Assembly (NCBI GenBank): GCA_964396165.1
Contig: CAYNEF010000001.1
Location: 1-64,000 of the forward strand
Source of the DNA: CALCZU01 sp964396165
GTDB taxonomy: Bacteria; Bdellovibrionota; FAC87; UBA2466
Length of the DNA: 64,000 bases
Direction: 5' to 3'
Position 1 is the stretch's first letter. Every line of letters starts with the position of its first letter. The position numbers and the translations under genes are program-made. This document shows positions 27,823 through 35,826 of the stretch, piece after piece. The notes beneath the pieces were generated by a model. It ran no database searches, was not told the DNA's origin, and saw only the letters and a list, made by a program, of their open reading frames with translations.

Positions 27823-28060
27823 TGTTCTGTTCCTTTCTATTTTTAAATGTTTCTTCGCTTTCCATATAACCCGAATAAGGCGGGAGAAGGCCCATTCTGT
27901 CGACTGAACGGGCCTTCATTTGATGGGTTACTGAGGAATCTTTTGTCGCGAAGTAAAAACCAACGTAGACAGCGATCCACGCGGCGAGTACGACAAATTT
28001 TTCAATTGTTTTTGTGTACTTTCGATAATCAAAATTTTTGTATGTAAAGTAGAGTTTCAT
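27812..28060 (-). CDS. Small membrane protein of the conjugation operon
   Basis: An 82-residue protein with a basic N-terminus and one membrane helix (about 22-39, FVVLAAWIAVYVGFYFA), then a soluble tail of about 40 residues. No family recognised. It belongs to the start of the conjugation operon by overlap and close spacing. Such small proteins in pilus operons are often assembly factors, but there is no evidence here. Confidence 0.6.
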   Translation of the reverse strand: MKLYFTYKNFDYRKYTKTIEKFVVLAAWIAVYVGFYFATKDSSVTHQMKARSVDRMGLLPPYSGYMESEETFKNRKEQNNAR

Positions 28061-28077
28061 CTTGTCTGGTTTCCTTT

Positions 28078-28317
28078 CTAATAAAGACCCTTCACTGAAA
28101 TATGAGCATATGGCGATTTGGATACCGCCATTGGGTTCTTGGGATTAAAATTGGTCGCGACCAATTTCCCCAAGAACCGCCCGATCGACCGAATCGCCAT
28201 TCCGACTACCTTAAAGAAACCTCTTGAGGCCTTAATCGGTAGTTGAGGAATCGAGTTCGGTTCGAAATAAATGCTCTCCGAATGACGGAGAAGTAAGTAA
28301 TCAACGGTTGTACTCAT
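28078..28317 (-). CDS. Small hypothetical protein of the conjugation operon
   Basis: A 79-residue basic protein with a weakly amphipathic middle (GFFKVVGMAIRSIGRFLGKLV) and no signal peptide. I recognise no family. It overlaps the zinc-ribbon gene upstream by four bases and stands 17 bases from the next gene, so it is part of the same transcript. Confidence 0.55.
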   Translation of the reverse strand: MSTTVDYLLLRHSESIYFEPNSIPQLPIKASRGFFKVVGMAIRSIGRFLGKLVATNFNPKNPMAVSKSPYAHISVKGLY

Positions 28318-28526
28318 GCGGCACCTCCTACTAGACTGCGCAATTGTTTTTGAATTAGTTTCTTGGAAAATTTTTCGATTTTTCTGTAGACCCAGTCCGG
28401 GATTGCAAGGTCCTGCATGTAGTCCACACAGTCCGGACTATAGTTACAGCTACAGCAATAAGCGTGGGTTCGGAGAACCTCATAACTTTGCATCTGGCAT
28501 CGTGGGCATGTTTGCCATCGTTTCAT
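28314..28526 (-). CDS. Small zinc-ribbon protein, first gene of the conjugation operon
   Basis: A 70-residue protein that opens with two Cys pairs, CPRC (residues 7-10) and CCSC (24-27), a zinc ribbon. A helical basic tail follows (residues 40-66). Small zinc-ribbon proteins at the head of conjugation operons may act as regulators or DNA binders. It is the most upstream gene of the minus-strand operon, followed by a 310-base gap that must hold the operon promoter. Confidence 0.6.
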   Translation of the reverse strand: MKRWQTCPRCQMQSYEVLRTHAYCCSCNYSPDCVDYMQDLAIPDWVYRKIEKFSKKLIQKQLRSLVGGAA

Positions 28527-28794
28527 TTGACCGCCTCCGCTTAGGTCCGAGGAATTTCGAACCTCTCACCCTTTACAATTGCAATTGCGGCAGCCAATTT
28601 GATGTGTCGCGTAATTTTTTATTCGCGGTTCACACAAATCCTTGAAAATTAACACCTTCCAACTTGTCTGCGATGCGCCACGGGTTGCCAACTAAGGGGT
28701 TTCCCGGCAGAATTTTTTCAATTCTGATTTGCGAGACGGAGAAGTTCTCATTTCTGCTAATCCGTGATCACTAGAATTCTTCGCATAAGAAGAC
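28527..28794. promoter_or_regulatory. Divergent control region between conjugation operon and regulator gene
   Basis: This gap holds several inverted repeats: CAATTG-CAATTG (about 28577-28588), CAGAATT-TTTTC-AATTCTG (28708-28726) and GAGAA-G-TTCTC (28739-28749). Promoters for both directions, and perhaps the origin of transfer, must lie here. On the minus strand TGGCTGCCGCAATTGCA resembles a -24/-12 promoter, but its spacing is one base too long, so I do not call it. Confidence 0.4.
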
Positions 28795-28810
28795 TGGCCC
28801 AAATATTGTA
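28795..28810 (+). promoter_or_regulatory. Sigma-54-like promoter of the response-regulator gene
   Basis: TGGCCCAAATATTGTA has GG and the TTG of the -12 box at the exact distance of sigma-54 promoters (TGGCAC-N5-TTGCA). The deviation is T for C in the -12 element. The same pattern, TGGCnnAAAnATTGTA, occurs before the cargo operon at 30371. The start codon lies 27 bases downstream, leaving a short leader with AGGAG. Confidence 0.55.
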
Positions 28811-28836
28811 TTCAGGAACGGCTACTAGGAGAAGAC

Positions 28837-30222
28837 ATGAACTTATTGGTCTTGGATGATGACAAAATATTTCGAGAAGCAACGAAGACGTGGCTGGGCA
28901 GCGACTTCAATATTGTTCAAAGTTCGACATTCGATGAGGCCGTGGCAATCCTTGAAAAACAAGAAATCGACTTTGCGATCATTGATATCGATTTAAAAGA
29001 TGCGAAACACGATGGATCTGACTTTCTCGCTGTTTTTAAGAAAAAGCATCCTGACAGACCCGCTATCATTCAGTCAGGGCACACGGAGGTCCCTACAGTA
29101 GTCAAGTGCATGAAAATTGGGGCAAATGACTATCTTGAGAAACCGGTAAAGAAAGACGACCTTCGAATCAGAGTAATGAAAGTACTGGCTGAAAGTCGAA
29201 GAACTCGCGTTCTAAACAGGGCGTTCGAAAAATCGAGTCAGCATCAGGAGATTTTGGGCAGCAATCCATTATTATTAGAGGCCAAGAAACTTGTGGAAAG
29301 AGCGGGAGAATCCAGAATCTTTTTTCATGGAGAAACCGGTGTCGGCAAAACTCCGTTCGCCTGGCTAACCAATCAAGTGGTGAGCGAAAATACTGGGCAA
29401 ATTCGAGCTTTTGAACAACTCAACTGCGCCTCGATTACCCATGAGCATTTTCAAGATCAACTCTTCGGTCACAAAAAGGGGGCATTTACAGGAGCAATTT
29501 CTGACAAGAAGGGGCTCGTCGAAAATGCAAGCGGTGGAGATCTTTTCCTCGATGAGATTGGAGAGTTAAAACTTGAAACACAAGCACTCTTTCTGACCTT
29601 TATGGATTCAATGGAGTACTATCGGTTGGGAGATGATCAGAAAAGAAAGGCAGATGTTCGAATAATCTGTGCAAGCAATCGAGATCTTGCTGCAATGGTA
29701 AAGAATGGCACATTTAGGCAGGACCTTTACTCAAGAATTTCTCAAGTCGTAGTAAACATTCCTCCTTTAAGAGAGCGACTAGACGACATCCCGGTCCTTT
29801 TCGATCACTTTGTAAAAATATTTGCGGGATTTGCTAAACAATACGATCCCGAGATAATCAGATTATTTAGAAAATTTAGATGGGAAGAAGGAAATGTTCG
29901 GGAATTCAGAGATGCCGTTGAGTTTCTCTGTATTAGTTCCCGAAATGATGACAAAATTGAAATGTCTCATTTGAGTGATAGATACCGACCTTCAAGTCCC
30001 CGCACCTCTATTGCTGTGCCTGCGATCGCTCAAAATGAAATCGAAAAACTCTATCAGCAAGGACTCGTCTCTTATTTGGAGAATCACGAACGTGATGTGC
30101 TTGCAAATTGTGTAAAAGAATTGAAAGAACGTGGCAATGAGAGCGTCGAGGCTACCGCAGTAAAACTCGGTGTCTCTGCAGCTACTCTTTATCGACGTCT
30201 GAAAAAATACGACATCATGTAA
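28837..30222 (+). CDS. NtrC-family sigma-54-dependent response regulator
   Basis: A 461-residue regulator with three domains. The receiver (1-118) has the acidic pocket DDD (7-9), phosphoacceptor Asp50 in IIDIDL, and Lys in YLEKPV. The AAA+ domain (about 140-385) has Walker A GETGVGKT (165-172), the sigma-54 contact loop GAFTGA (215-220) and Walker B LFLDEIGEL. The Fis-type HTH is at the C-terminus (VEATAVKLGVSAATLYRRLKK). It is the only sigma-54 activator in the element and lies between the conjugation operon and the cargo operon that encodes a histidine kinase, its likely partner. Confidence 0.9.
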   Translation: MNLLVLDDDKIFREATKTWLGSDFNIVQSSTFDEAVAILEKQEIDFAIIDIDLKDAKHDGSDFLAVFKKKHPDRPAIIQSGHTEVPTVVKCMKIGANDYLEKPVKKDDLRIRVMKVLAESRRTRVLNRAFEKSSQHQEILGSNPLLLEAKKLVERAGESRIFFHGETGVGKTPFAWLTNQVVSENTGQIRAFEQLNCASITHEHFQDQLFGHKKGAFTGAISDKKGLVENASGGDLFLDEIGELKLETQALFLTFMDSMEYYRLGDDQKRKADVRIICASNRDLAAMVKNGTFRQDLYSRISQVVVNIPPLRERLDDIPVLFDHFVKIFAGFAKQYDPEIIRLFRKFRWEEGNVREFRDAVEFLCISSRNDDKIEMSHLSDRYRPSSPRTSIAVPAIAQNEIEKLYQQGLVSYLENHERDVLANCVKELKERGNESVEATAVKLGVSAATLYRRLKKYDIM

Positions 30223-30240
30223 TCTACTATGGCCATTCTC

Positions 30241-30257
30241 CTGTGCAATCTGCACAG
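30241..30257. repeat. Short perfect inverted repeat
   Basis: CTGTGCA-ATC-TGCACAG, a 7-3-7 palindrome just after the regulator gene. It could be part of a weak terminator or a protein-binding site; no T-run follows it directly. Confidence 0.45.
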
Positions 30258-30276
30258 CTGTCCCCGGTTCTGAATC

Positions 30277-30324
30277 TTTTGCAAAACTGAGAAATTTTCA
30301 GATCTGTTTTGCAGAACTGCGAAA
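30277..30324 (+). promoter_or_regulatory. Two 18-bp direct repeats, candidate enhancer sites
   Basis: TTTTGCAAAACTGAGAAA (30277-30294) and TTTTGCAGAACTGCGAAA (30307-30324) match at 16 of 18 positions. Their starts are 30 bp apart, close to three helical turns, and they end 47-94 bp upstream of the -24/-12-like motif. This is the classic layout of tandem binding sites for a sigma-54 activator. The first repeat also runs into the near-palindrome CTGAGAAATTTTCAG. Confidence 0.55.
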
Positions 30325-30370
30325 CTTGTCTCCATAGCGGCCTGCTACTCACGCCCCTCAGTTCTTCACC

Positions 30371-30386
30371 TGGCTAAAACATTGTA
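30371..30386 (+). promoter_or_regulatory. Sigma-54-like promoter of the cargo operon
   Basis: TGGCTAAAACATTGTA agrees with the motif at 28795 in 13 of 16 positions and has the same GG-to-TTG spacing. Transcription would begin near 30398, leaving a leader of about 110 bases before the ATG at 30508. Confidence 0.55.
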
Positions 30387-30507
30387 ATTACAAAGTTAAT
30401 TATATCGCCACCCGTTACGCGGCGTGTCACGAGCTCTGCATTTTGATAGGTCCCAGAGGCACGCACGGTCGAGGGCGACGGTGATTCTGCCTAAGTGGAG
30501 TATTCGG

Positions 30508-31848
30508 ATGGAATTAGTAAAACCAACCCAGGCTAAAATCCCGAACAAAAGCCTCCCGGCAGTTGAGCCCAGGGCGAAAATTGTCATCGTTGGTGCAGGG
30601 TTAAACGGTCTAGTGATGGCTATGCTTCTGGCTAAGCAAAATTATAAGGTTCTTGTCTGCGAAAAGCGAAGACAAGGAGAAGACGCCCATCCCGATTCCA
30701 GACGAGCAATGAATCTCACGCTGTGTGAACGTGGGTTAAGCGTTTTAGATCTAGTTCACTTACGAGAACAAGTAATTGCTCAGTCAGTAAAGTTAGACGG
30801 CCGAGTAAGTCATAAAGAAGACGGACAACAAATATTCGAGGCCTACGGTTCACGAAGTAATGAAGTCCTCTACAGTATCCAACGAACAAGTCTTTCGAAA
30901 ATCCTTAGCGAAACAGCTGCGTGCTATCCCAATATTGAACTTCGTTTCGATACAGCTTGCACATTAATCGATAAGTCGAAAAAGTTAGCGCAGTTTCGAA
31001 ATAATTCCCAAAATTTGGTAACTGAGGAACCCTATGATCTTCTGATTGGCGCTGATGGCGTATTTTCAGCAGTTAGAAAATTAATGCACAAAGACCAACC
31101 TTCGTTCGATCATACTGAAGTTAGTACTTGGGTATACAAGCAACTGACGTTACCCGAATCAACCTTCGTCCGATCGGATAAGCTCCATGTTTGGGCGCGT
31201 TCGACGTCGGTGATGTTCGGAATCCCAAACCGAGATGGTTCCATAACCTGTAACCTCTTTTTTAATGCTGTAGAAAAAGACACGGTAAAAAACCCTGAGG
31301 AATTTAGGAGGGCATATCCTGAGTTAGGTGCATTCGCACTCGATTTGTCTATTCAGTTCAACTCCAAACCGTCGAACCATCTGCATACGGTTCAAACGTT
31401 TCCGTGGCGCTATGAAGACTCTATTGTTTTGGTTGGCGACGCCTGTCACGGAGTACTTCCTTTTCTCGGACAAGGCTTAAACTCCGGTCTGGAAGATTGT
31501 GCGTATTTGAATGATATGCTCAAAGCGAGCGCTGAATTATGGAGCGACGGGCTATCCAAATACGAGACTATTAGGAAAAGGGATGCAGACGCACTCTCCC
31601 AGCTGATTCGGAACCATTTCGTCTATCTAAATTCAGCAACGTTTGCGACGCCCGTAAGACGTTTGGTAGCGATGTTGGTTAAACCGTTGGTGGCCCGCAA
31701 AAGGTCGCACATCTACTCGATGGTTTCCCATACCAATATTTCATTTGACGAGATCCTCAGAAAATCCACCACGAAACCTGGCTTCATTTTCACTGGGCTT
31801 ATTCTTCTATTGGCAGCCCTACTCTTAATTGGAGTCAAAATTATATGA
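30508..31848 (+). CDS. Kynurenine 3-monooxygenase-like FAD monooxygenase, membrane-anchored
   Basis: A 446-residue flavoprotein. The FAD-binding Rossmann motif IVIVGAGLNGLVMA lies at 25-38, the DG motif in LIGADGVFSAVRK, and the GD motif in VLVGDACHGVLPFLGQGLNSGLEDC. RRAMNLTLCERGLSVL, DGRVSHKEDG (Arg99), EAYG (Tyr113) and VMFGIPNRDGSITCNLF match kynurenine 3-monooxygenases; Arg99 and Tyr113 keep the spacing of their substrate-binding Arg and Tyr. A C-terminal membrane helix (about 424-444) is present, as in the mitochondrial enzyme. I start at the ATG after GTGGAG. It heads the cargo operon; no other kynurenine-pathway gene is nearby. Exact substrate unknown. Confidence 0.8.
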   Translation: MELVKPTQAKIPNKSLPAVEPRAKIVIVGAGLNGLVMAMLLAKQNYKVLVCEKRRQGEDAHPDSRRAMNLTLCERGLSVLDLVHLREQVIAQSVKLDGRVSHKEDGQQIFEAYGSRSNEVLYSIQRTSLSKILSETAACYPNIELRFDTACTLIDKSKKLAQFRNNSQNLVTEEPYDLLIGADGVFSAVRKLMHKDQPSFDHTEVSTWVYKQLTLPESTFVRSDKLHVWARSTSVMFGIPNRDGSITCNLFFNAVEKDTVKNPEEFRRAYPELGAFALDLSIQFNSKPSNHLHTVQTFPWRYEDSIVLVGDACHGVLPFLGQGLNSGLEDCAYLNDMLKASAELWSDGLSKYETIRKRDADALSQLIRNHFVYLNSATFATPVRRLVAMLVKPLVARKRSHIYSMVSHTNISFDEILRKSTTKPGFIFTGLILLLAALLLIGVKII

Positions 31849-32471
31849 GCACATACATCGGCCTTCTCGTTTCGGTTGTAATCATGGGGCTAGCTGCCGG
31901 ATTTTCGCCCGGACCAACGGCTACCCTGGTCATCACGCAAACGATGAGATACGGAATTGCTGAAGGCGTAAAGGTTGCAGCTGCGCCAATATTGACCGAT
32001 ATTCCGATTATCGTTCTTACTCTTACGGCGATGAACATGGCATCACTCAATTCCCACGCACTTGGAGTGATCTCCATTCTGGGCGCGTTGTTCCTTGTCT
32101 ACCTTGCGTTCGACATTTTTCGTGAGTCAAAGCAAGTTAACACACAAAGTGACAGCCCGAATTCATGGTCAAAGGGGTTTCTTACCAACCTCCTGAACCC
32201 CGGGCCCTATCTCTTTTGGATAACTGTTGGAGGTCCTAAATTAATAGCGGCTTTCAAGACCGATGTGTCACTCGGCTTGCTACTTAGCGCTCTGTTACTA
32301 TGCCTAATTACCGGCAGCAAGATCTTGATAGCTGTTTTAGCAAAGTACTCTACCCAGTTTTTGATGGGAAACCGTTACAAAATTCTAGTCAAGTCATTGG
32401 GCATCCTATTGTTTTTTTATGCGGCCAGCTACCTAGTAGATGGCCTTCACCTACTAGGAATTTCAGTATGA
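31845..32471 (+). CDS. LysE/RhtB-family amino-acid exporter
   Basis: A 208-residue membrane protein with six hydrophobic segments and the family signature near the N-terminus (LAAGFSPGPTATLVITQTMRYGIAEGVKVAAA) and a second conserved stretch, KGFLTNLLNPGPYLFW. LysE/RhtB proteins export amino acids and homoserine-lactone-like compounds by proton antiport. The start overlaps the stop of the monooxygenase gene by four bases, so the two are coupled. Export of the monooxygenase product is a natural reading. Confidence 0.9.
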   Translation: MSTYIGLLVSVVIMGLAAGFSPGPTATLVITQTMRYGIAEGVKVAAAPILTDIPIIVLTLTAMNMASLNSHALGVISILGALFLVYLAFDIFRESKQVNTQSDSPNSWSKGFLTNLLNPGPYLFWITVGGPKLIAAFKTDVSLGLLLSALLLCLITGSKILIAVLAKYSTQFLMGNRYKILVKSLGILLFFYAASYLVDGLHLLGISV

Positions 32472-33607
32472 AGAAAATAGCCTATTTAATAATATTGCTT
32501 CCGACATTTATTTTTGCGGAAACCAAAACCGTGAAGGTCGGAGTAGCAGCTAACTTCACCCCATTAAACGACACAATGTGGAATGTGTATGCGAATCACT
32601 TTAAGAATGGGGTTGCACTCGCAATCAGCGATGCTTCAACAGTACTTTCGCAGCACAACTTAAAGATTGAACTGAAGGAGTTTAATTATGGCGACAAGAA
32701 AATCGATGCATTAAATTTTGCATACAAGATAGCCAAATCGGATGTAGTGGCTACGATTGGATACCCGTACTCTTCCGACGTACTTCTCGCCGGTTCTGTT
32801 TTCAACGAGAATAAATTGCTGCTTCTCTCTCCTTCTGCGACCGCAGATAGAGTCGGAGAGTTAGGTCGCTATGTCAGAACCTGTGTTTTCAGAGATACCC
32901 AGCAAGGGAAACTCCTTTCCAAAGTAGCCAAAGAATTTAAGCTTTCCAAAGTGGCGGTTATTTCCGTATCGGATTGTGCTTACTGTCAAAGCCTCCGAAG
33001 TGCATTTCGAAAAGACTTCGAGAACCGAAAGGGTCGCATTGTATTTGACGAGACCATCTTAGAAGACCAGATAGAGGATGCTAGCATCATTAACTCCATC
33101 GCCACCAAACTTAAAAGGAAGGAGATCGATGCAATCTTCTTACCTAACTATGAGCGGGTCTCCGCTACTTTGATTGCCTCTCTATTTGATAAGGGTATAA
33201 AGCCTAAAATCTGGCTAGGCGGTGACGGATGGGGTGGAATTGGAGAGCTGTTTTCCAAGATAGTAGGAAAGAGAACGGTTACAGGCCTAACGCTTGCTCA
33301 CTGGCATCCTGACGAACAGGGTGAGAAGAGCAAATTATTCCGAAAGAACTATTTGAAAGAATTCGACAAGGAACCAAACGATATAGCGGCAGTTTCCTAT
33401 GAAGCAATGAGTGTCCTCATTACCGCGATAACAAAGGCAAAATCACTTGATCGGGAAGAGGTTCTGAATTCTCTCGAACACGTTGACGACTTCAATGGGC
33501 TGCTTGGAAGCATTGTATATCCTGACGGTAACAGAACTCCTGAGAAAACCGTCGTACTCCTTAAATTTGATGCAGGAAAGGTTTCATTCCTAGAAAAGGC
33601 CAGATGA
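32468..33607 (+). CDS. LivK-like periplasmic binding protein without a transporter
   Basis: A 379-residue exported protein. I start it at the ATG at 32468, which overlaps the exporter stop and gives a signal peptide MKKIAYLIILLPTFIFA; the longer frame runs inside the exporter gene. The mature part is a type I periplasmic-binding fold of the branched-chain amino-acid group (VKVGVAANFTPL, NGVALAISDA, VATIGYPYSSDVLLAGSVFNENKLLLLSPSAT). A CxxC lies in DCAYCQS. No ABC permease or ATPase is nearby. The next gene is a histidine kinase, so a sensing role like LuxP is likely. Confidence 0.85.
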   Translation: MKKIAYLIILLPTFIFAETKTVKVGVAANFTPLNDTMWNVYANHFKNGVALAISDASTVLSQHNLKIELKEFNYGDKKIDALNFAYKIAKSDVVATIGYPYSSDVLLAGSVFNENKLLLLSPSATADRVGELGRYVRTCVFRDTQQGKLLSKVAKEFKLSKVAVISVSDCAYCQSLRSAFRKDFENRKGRIVFDETILEDQIEDASIINSIATKLKRKEIDAIFLPNYERVSATLIASLFDKGIKPKIWLGGDGWGGIGELFSKIVGKRTVTGLTLAHWHPDEQGEKSKLFRKNYLKEFDKEPNDIAAVSYEAMSVLITAITKAKSLDREEVLNSLEHVDDFNGLLGSIVYPDGNRTPEKTVVLLKFDAGKVSFLEKAR

Positions 33608-35028
33608 TTTCACTTAAGAGGAAAACATATCGCATCATTGGTTTTTCATTCTTAGTTGCCGCACTAACCAGCATTGCGTGCGTAGGAATTGGCACGTTGA
33701 TCCAGCGCCACAATAAACTAAACCTGCTTGGAGAAAGCATGGTGCTGAGCTCCCAAAATCAACTGGCTTTCATTATTCCGGGGCTTTTGGTTCAAGAAGA
33801 GTTTGGCTCGGTAAAATCTCGTCTAACTGAAATAAAGATTAAAGAGAAACTGACGAACGTTGAGGTTATTCCAAAGTCGTCCAAATCGATACCTGGTGAT
33901 CTCAGCGGCTGCCAGGGCAAGCCAGGCGAGATAATAATTTGTTCGGATCCGACTAGTCGTCTAGTAACCACATTTGTTCCAATTATTCTTTCGACAAAGA
34001 AACTCGGAACCCTGTTGAAGCAGCGAAAAATGTCAACTGATGAACTACCAATCGAGTTTTTCTGGCCAATTACTATTCTCGTAGGCGGTTTTCTTTTGGC
34101 TTTTGGAATTATCAGTTTATGGATGGGTCTCTTCTTGCAAAATGATATCCGACACCCTCTCAATACTCTTGCTGAGATTTTGATTCCTATTCTGCAAAAT
34201 AAGCAGGGTGCCCGGATGCCCCGATTCAACCTTTTGGAGATCCAAACACTCGCCAGTCGCGTTGAAGGATTAGTAAAGGATTTCGAAGAACGGCAAGTGA
34301 ATGCCGCCATCGCGGAAACAACGCAGATGCTAGCACACGATGTAAAAAGACCCTTCGTTCTTTTGAGGACTGGGCTCGCGGCTATTCAGGACGAAACTGA
34401 AACAGAGCGAGTTAAGGAACTAGCCGCAATTCTCATACCTGAAGTTGAGAAGTCTTTGGCAAACGTTGAAGGACTTGTGTCTAATATCAGTGAAATTGGC
34501 GCAAGGAATCATTACGTCATCGAATCGGTTTCGATAAAGGATTTGATCCACACAAGTATTGAACAAGTATTTTCAATGCACAAGGAAACAAACATCGAAT
34601 TTAGATACCAATGGAATCATACAAGGAAGATCGGTGTCGATTCGATGCGAACGCCCAGAATCTTCACTAATATTCTGGAAAATGCTGTCGAAGCGATGTC
34701 CGGCCGTGGAGAGATATCTTTTGAGACTTCAGAAATAGAGGAAGAGGGAAAACCCTTCTTGAAGATTACAATTGCCAACAACAATTCCGAAATAAATGAA
34801 GAAAATATTTCTCGAGTCTTTGACAAATTTTTTACTACGGGTAAGAGGCGAGGAACTGGATTGGGATTGGCAATAGTTCGAAAGCTTGTAAACGACTTTG
34901 GCGGAAAAACCTGGTGCACTTCGCAGTATCGAACTGTGCAATTTCATCTCACTTTGCCCTTGGTTGACGACAGTGAAGATAGTGCTTCACTCGTGTTCCC
35001 GTCTAATAGTGGAGATTTTAAAAGGTGA
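33604..35028 (+). CDS. Membrane histidine kinase
   Basis: A 474-residue sensor kinase. Membrane helices at about 10-32 and 152-178 enclose a periplasmic domain of about 120 residues with two Cys (SGCQGKPG, IICSD). A linker leads to the dimerisation helix with phosphoacceptor His245 in MLAHDVKRPFVLL, then the ATPase domain with N-box NILENAVEAM and G-boxes FTTGKRRGTGLGLAIVRKL. The start overlaps the binding-protein gene by four bases. Binding protein and kinase side by side resemble LuxP/LuxQ. The likely phosphate acceptor is the sigma-54 regulator encoded upstream. Confidence 0.88.
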   Translation: MISLKRKTYRIIGFSFLVAALTSIACVGIGTLIQRHNKLNLLGESMVLSSQNQLAFIIPGLLVQEEFGSVKSRLTEIKIKEKLTNVEVIPKSSKSIPGDLSGCQGKPGEIIICSDPTSRLVTTFVPIILSTKKLGTLLKQRKMSTDELPIEFFWPITILVGGFLLAFGIISLWMGLFLQNDIRHPLNTLAEILIPILQNKQGARMPRFNLLEIQTLASRVEGLVKDFEERQVNAAIAETTQMLAHDVKRPFVLLRTGLAAIQDETETERVKELAAILIPEVEKSLANVEGLVSNISEIGARNHYVIESVSIKDLIHTSIEQVFSMHKETNIEFRYQWNHTRKIGVDSMRTPRIFTNILENAVEAMSGRGEISFETSEIEEEGKPFLKITIANNNSEINEENISRVFDKFFTTGKRRGTGLGLAIVRKLVNDFGGKTWCTSQYRTVQFHLTLPLVDDSEDSASLVFPSNSGDFKR

Positions 35029-35031
35029 ATT

Positions 35032-35826
35032 ATGCCCAATAAAAATAAATTGAAAGTGCTTATTACTGGTGGTTCGAGCGGGATTGGCGAGTCTCTTGTC
35101 CGCAGTTTTGCTAAAGAGGGGTACGAAATCTGGGCTACTTTCAGTAAAGGGAAAAGCCGAGCCAAAAGCATTGAGAAGTCTTTATTAGGTTCGAAGGTCA
35201 AATTCGTACAAATGGATCAAGGAAGTAATGAGAGTATAGATCACGCTCTCTCACTGTTACCCGAGAATCTTGATATTGTCGTTTTCAATGCAGCCATTGG
35301 TACAGTCACATCTCAAGCCTACGGCAAAACGATTGAGGCGCAAGACTTGGCGCTTTTCACGATAAATGCCTTGGGGCCTATGTGGCTAACAAAGAAGTTA
35401 ATACCGAGATTGGGAAAGGCTGGAAAACTCATCTATCTGAGTTCCGTTGATGGGGGGATCAACTATTTCAGCGGCGCTAGATACGCAGATGGAATGTCTA
35501 AAGCGGCTTTAACTCACTTTACAAAACAACTAGCGGCCGAGCTGGTGCATTCGAACTTGGATATTTTCACAGTATGTCCTGGCGCTACCGAGACTCCAAT
35601 GCTTGCCGCGAGCCAGCTTAGTCACCTGAGCAAAGAAGATAGAAAGAAATTTTGTGAAGCCCTCCCAGGTGGACGCCTGATCTCTCCTGACGAAATTTCA
35701 AAACTTATAGCCTTTTTGTGTTCTCCGGCCGGCAGAATTCTTCGGGGCACAGTGATTGATGCTTCTTTGGGGCTCGGCAATAGCCCTAATGCCATTAAAC
35801 GAACAAAGTACAAGGGGGATAAATGA
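35032..35826 (+). CDS. Short-chain dehydrogenase/reductase with displaced Tyr
   Basis: A 264-residue SDR-family oxidoreductase. The NAD(P) motif TGGSSGIGESLV lies at 11-22, NAAIG near 85, the active-site Ser in IYLSSVDG, and the C-terminal CPGATETPM. The catalytic YxxxK is odd: the sequence is ARYADGMSKAAL, with Tyr six residues before Lys and Asp in the usual Tyr position. Either the loop shifts to present the Tyr or the enzyme is altered. It may carry out a second step in making the putative signal. AAGGTG precedes the ATG, three bases after the kinase stop. Confidence 0.85.
   Translation: MPNKNKLKVLITGGSSGIGESLVRSFAKEGYEIWATFSKGKSRAKSIEKSLLGSKVKFVQMDQGSNESIDHALSLLPENLDIVVFNAAIGTVTSQAYGKTIEAQDLALFTINALGPMWLTKKLIPRLGKAGKLIYLSSVDGGINYFSGARYADGMSKAALTHFTKQLAAELVHSNLDIFTVCPGATETPMLAASQLSHLSKEDRKKFCEALPGGRLISPDEISKLIAFLCSPAGRILRGTVIDASLGLGNSPNAIKRTKYKGDK

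Noticed and set aside
28570..28600. Sigma-54-like site TGGCTGCCGCAATTGCA on the minus strand before the conjugation operon
   Set aside because: The distance between GG and GC is one base too long; sigma-54 spacing is strict. It is mentioned but not called.
32300..32467. Long N-terminal extension of the LivK-like protein
   Set aside because: The extension lies wholly inside the exporter gene in another frame; the signal peptide begins at the ATG at 32468.
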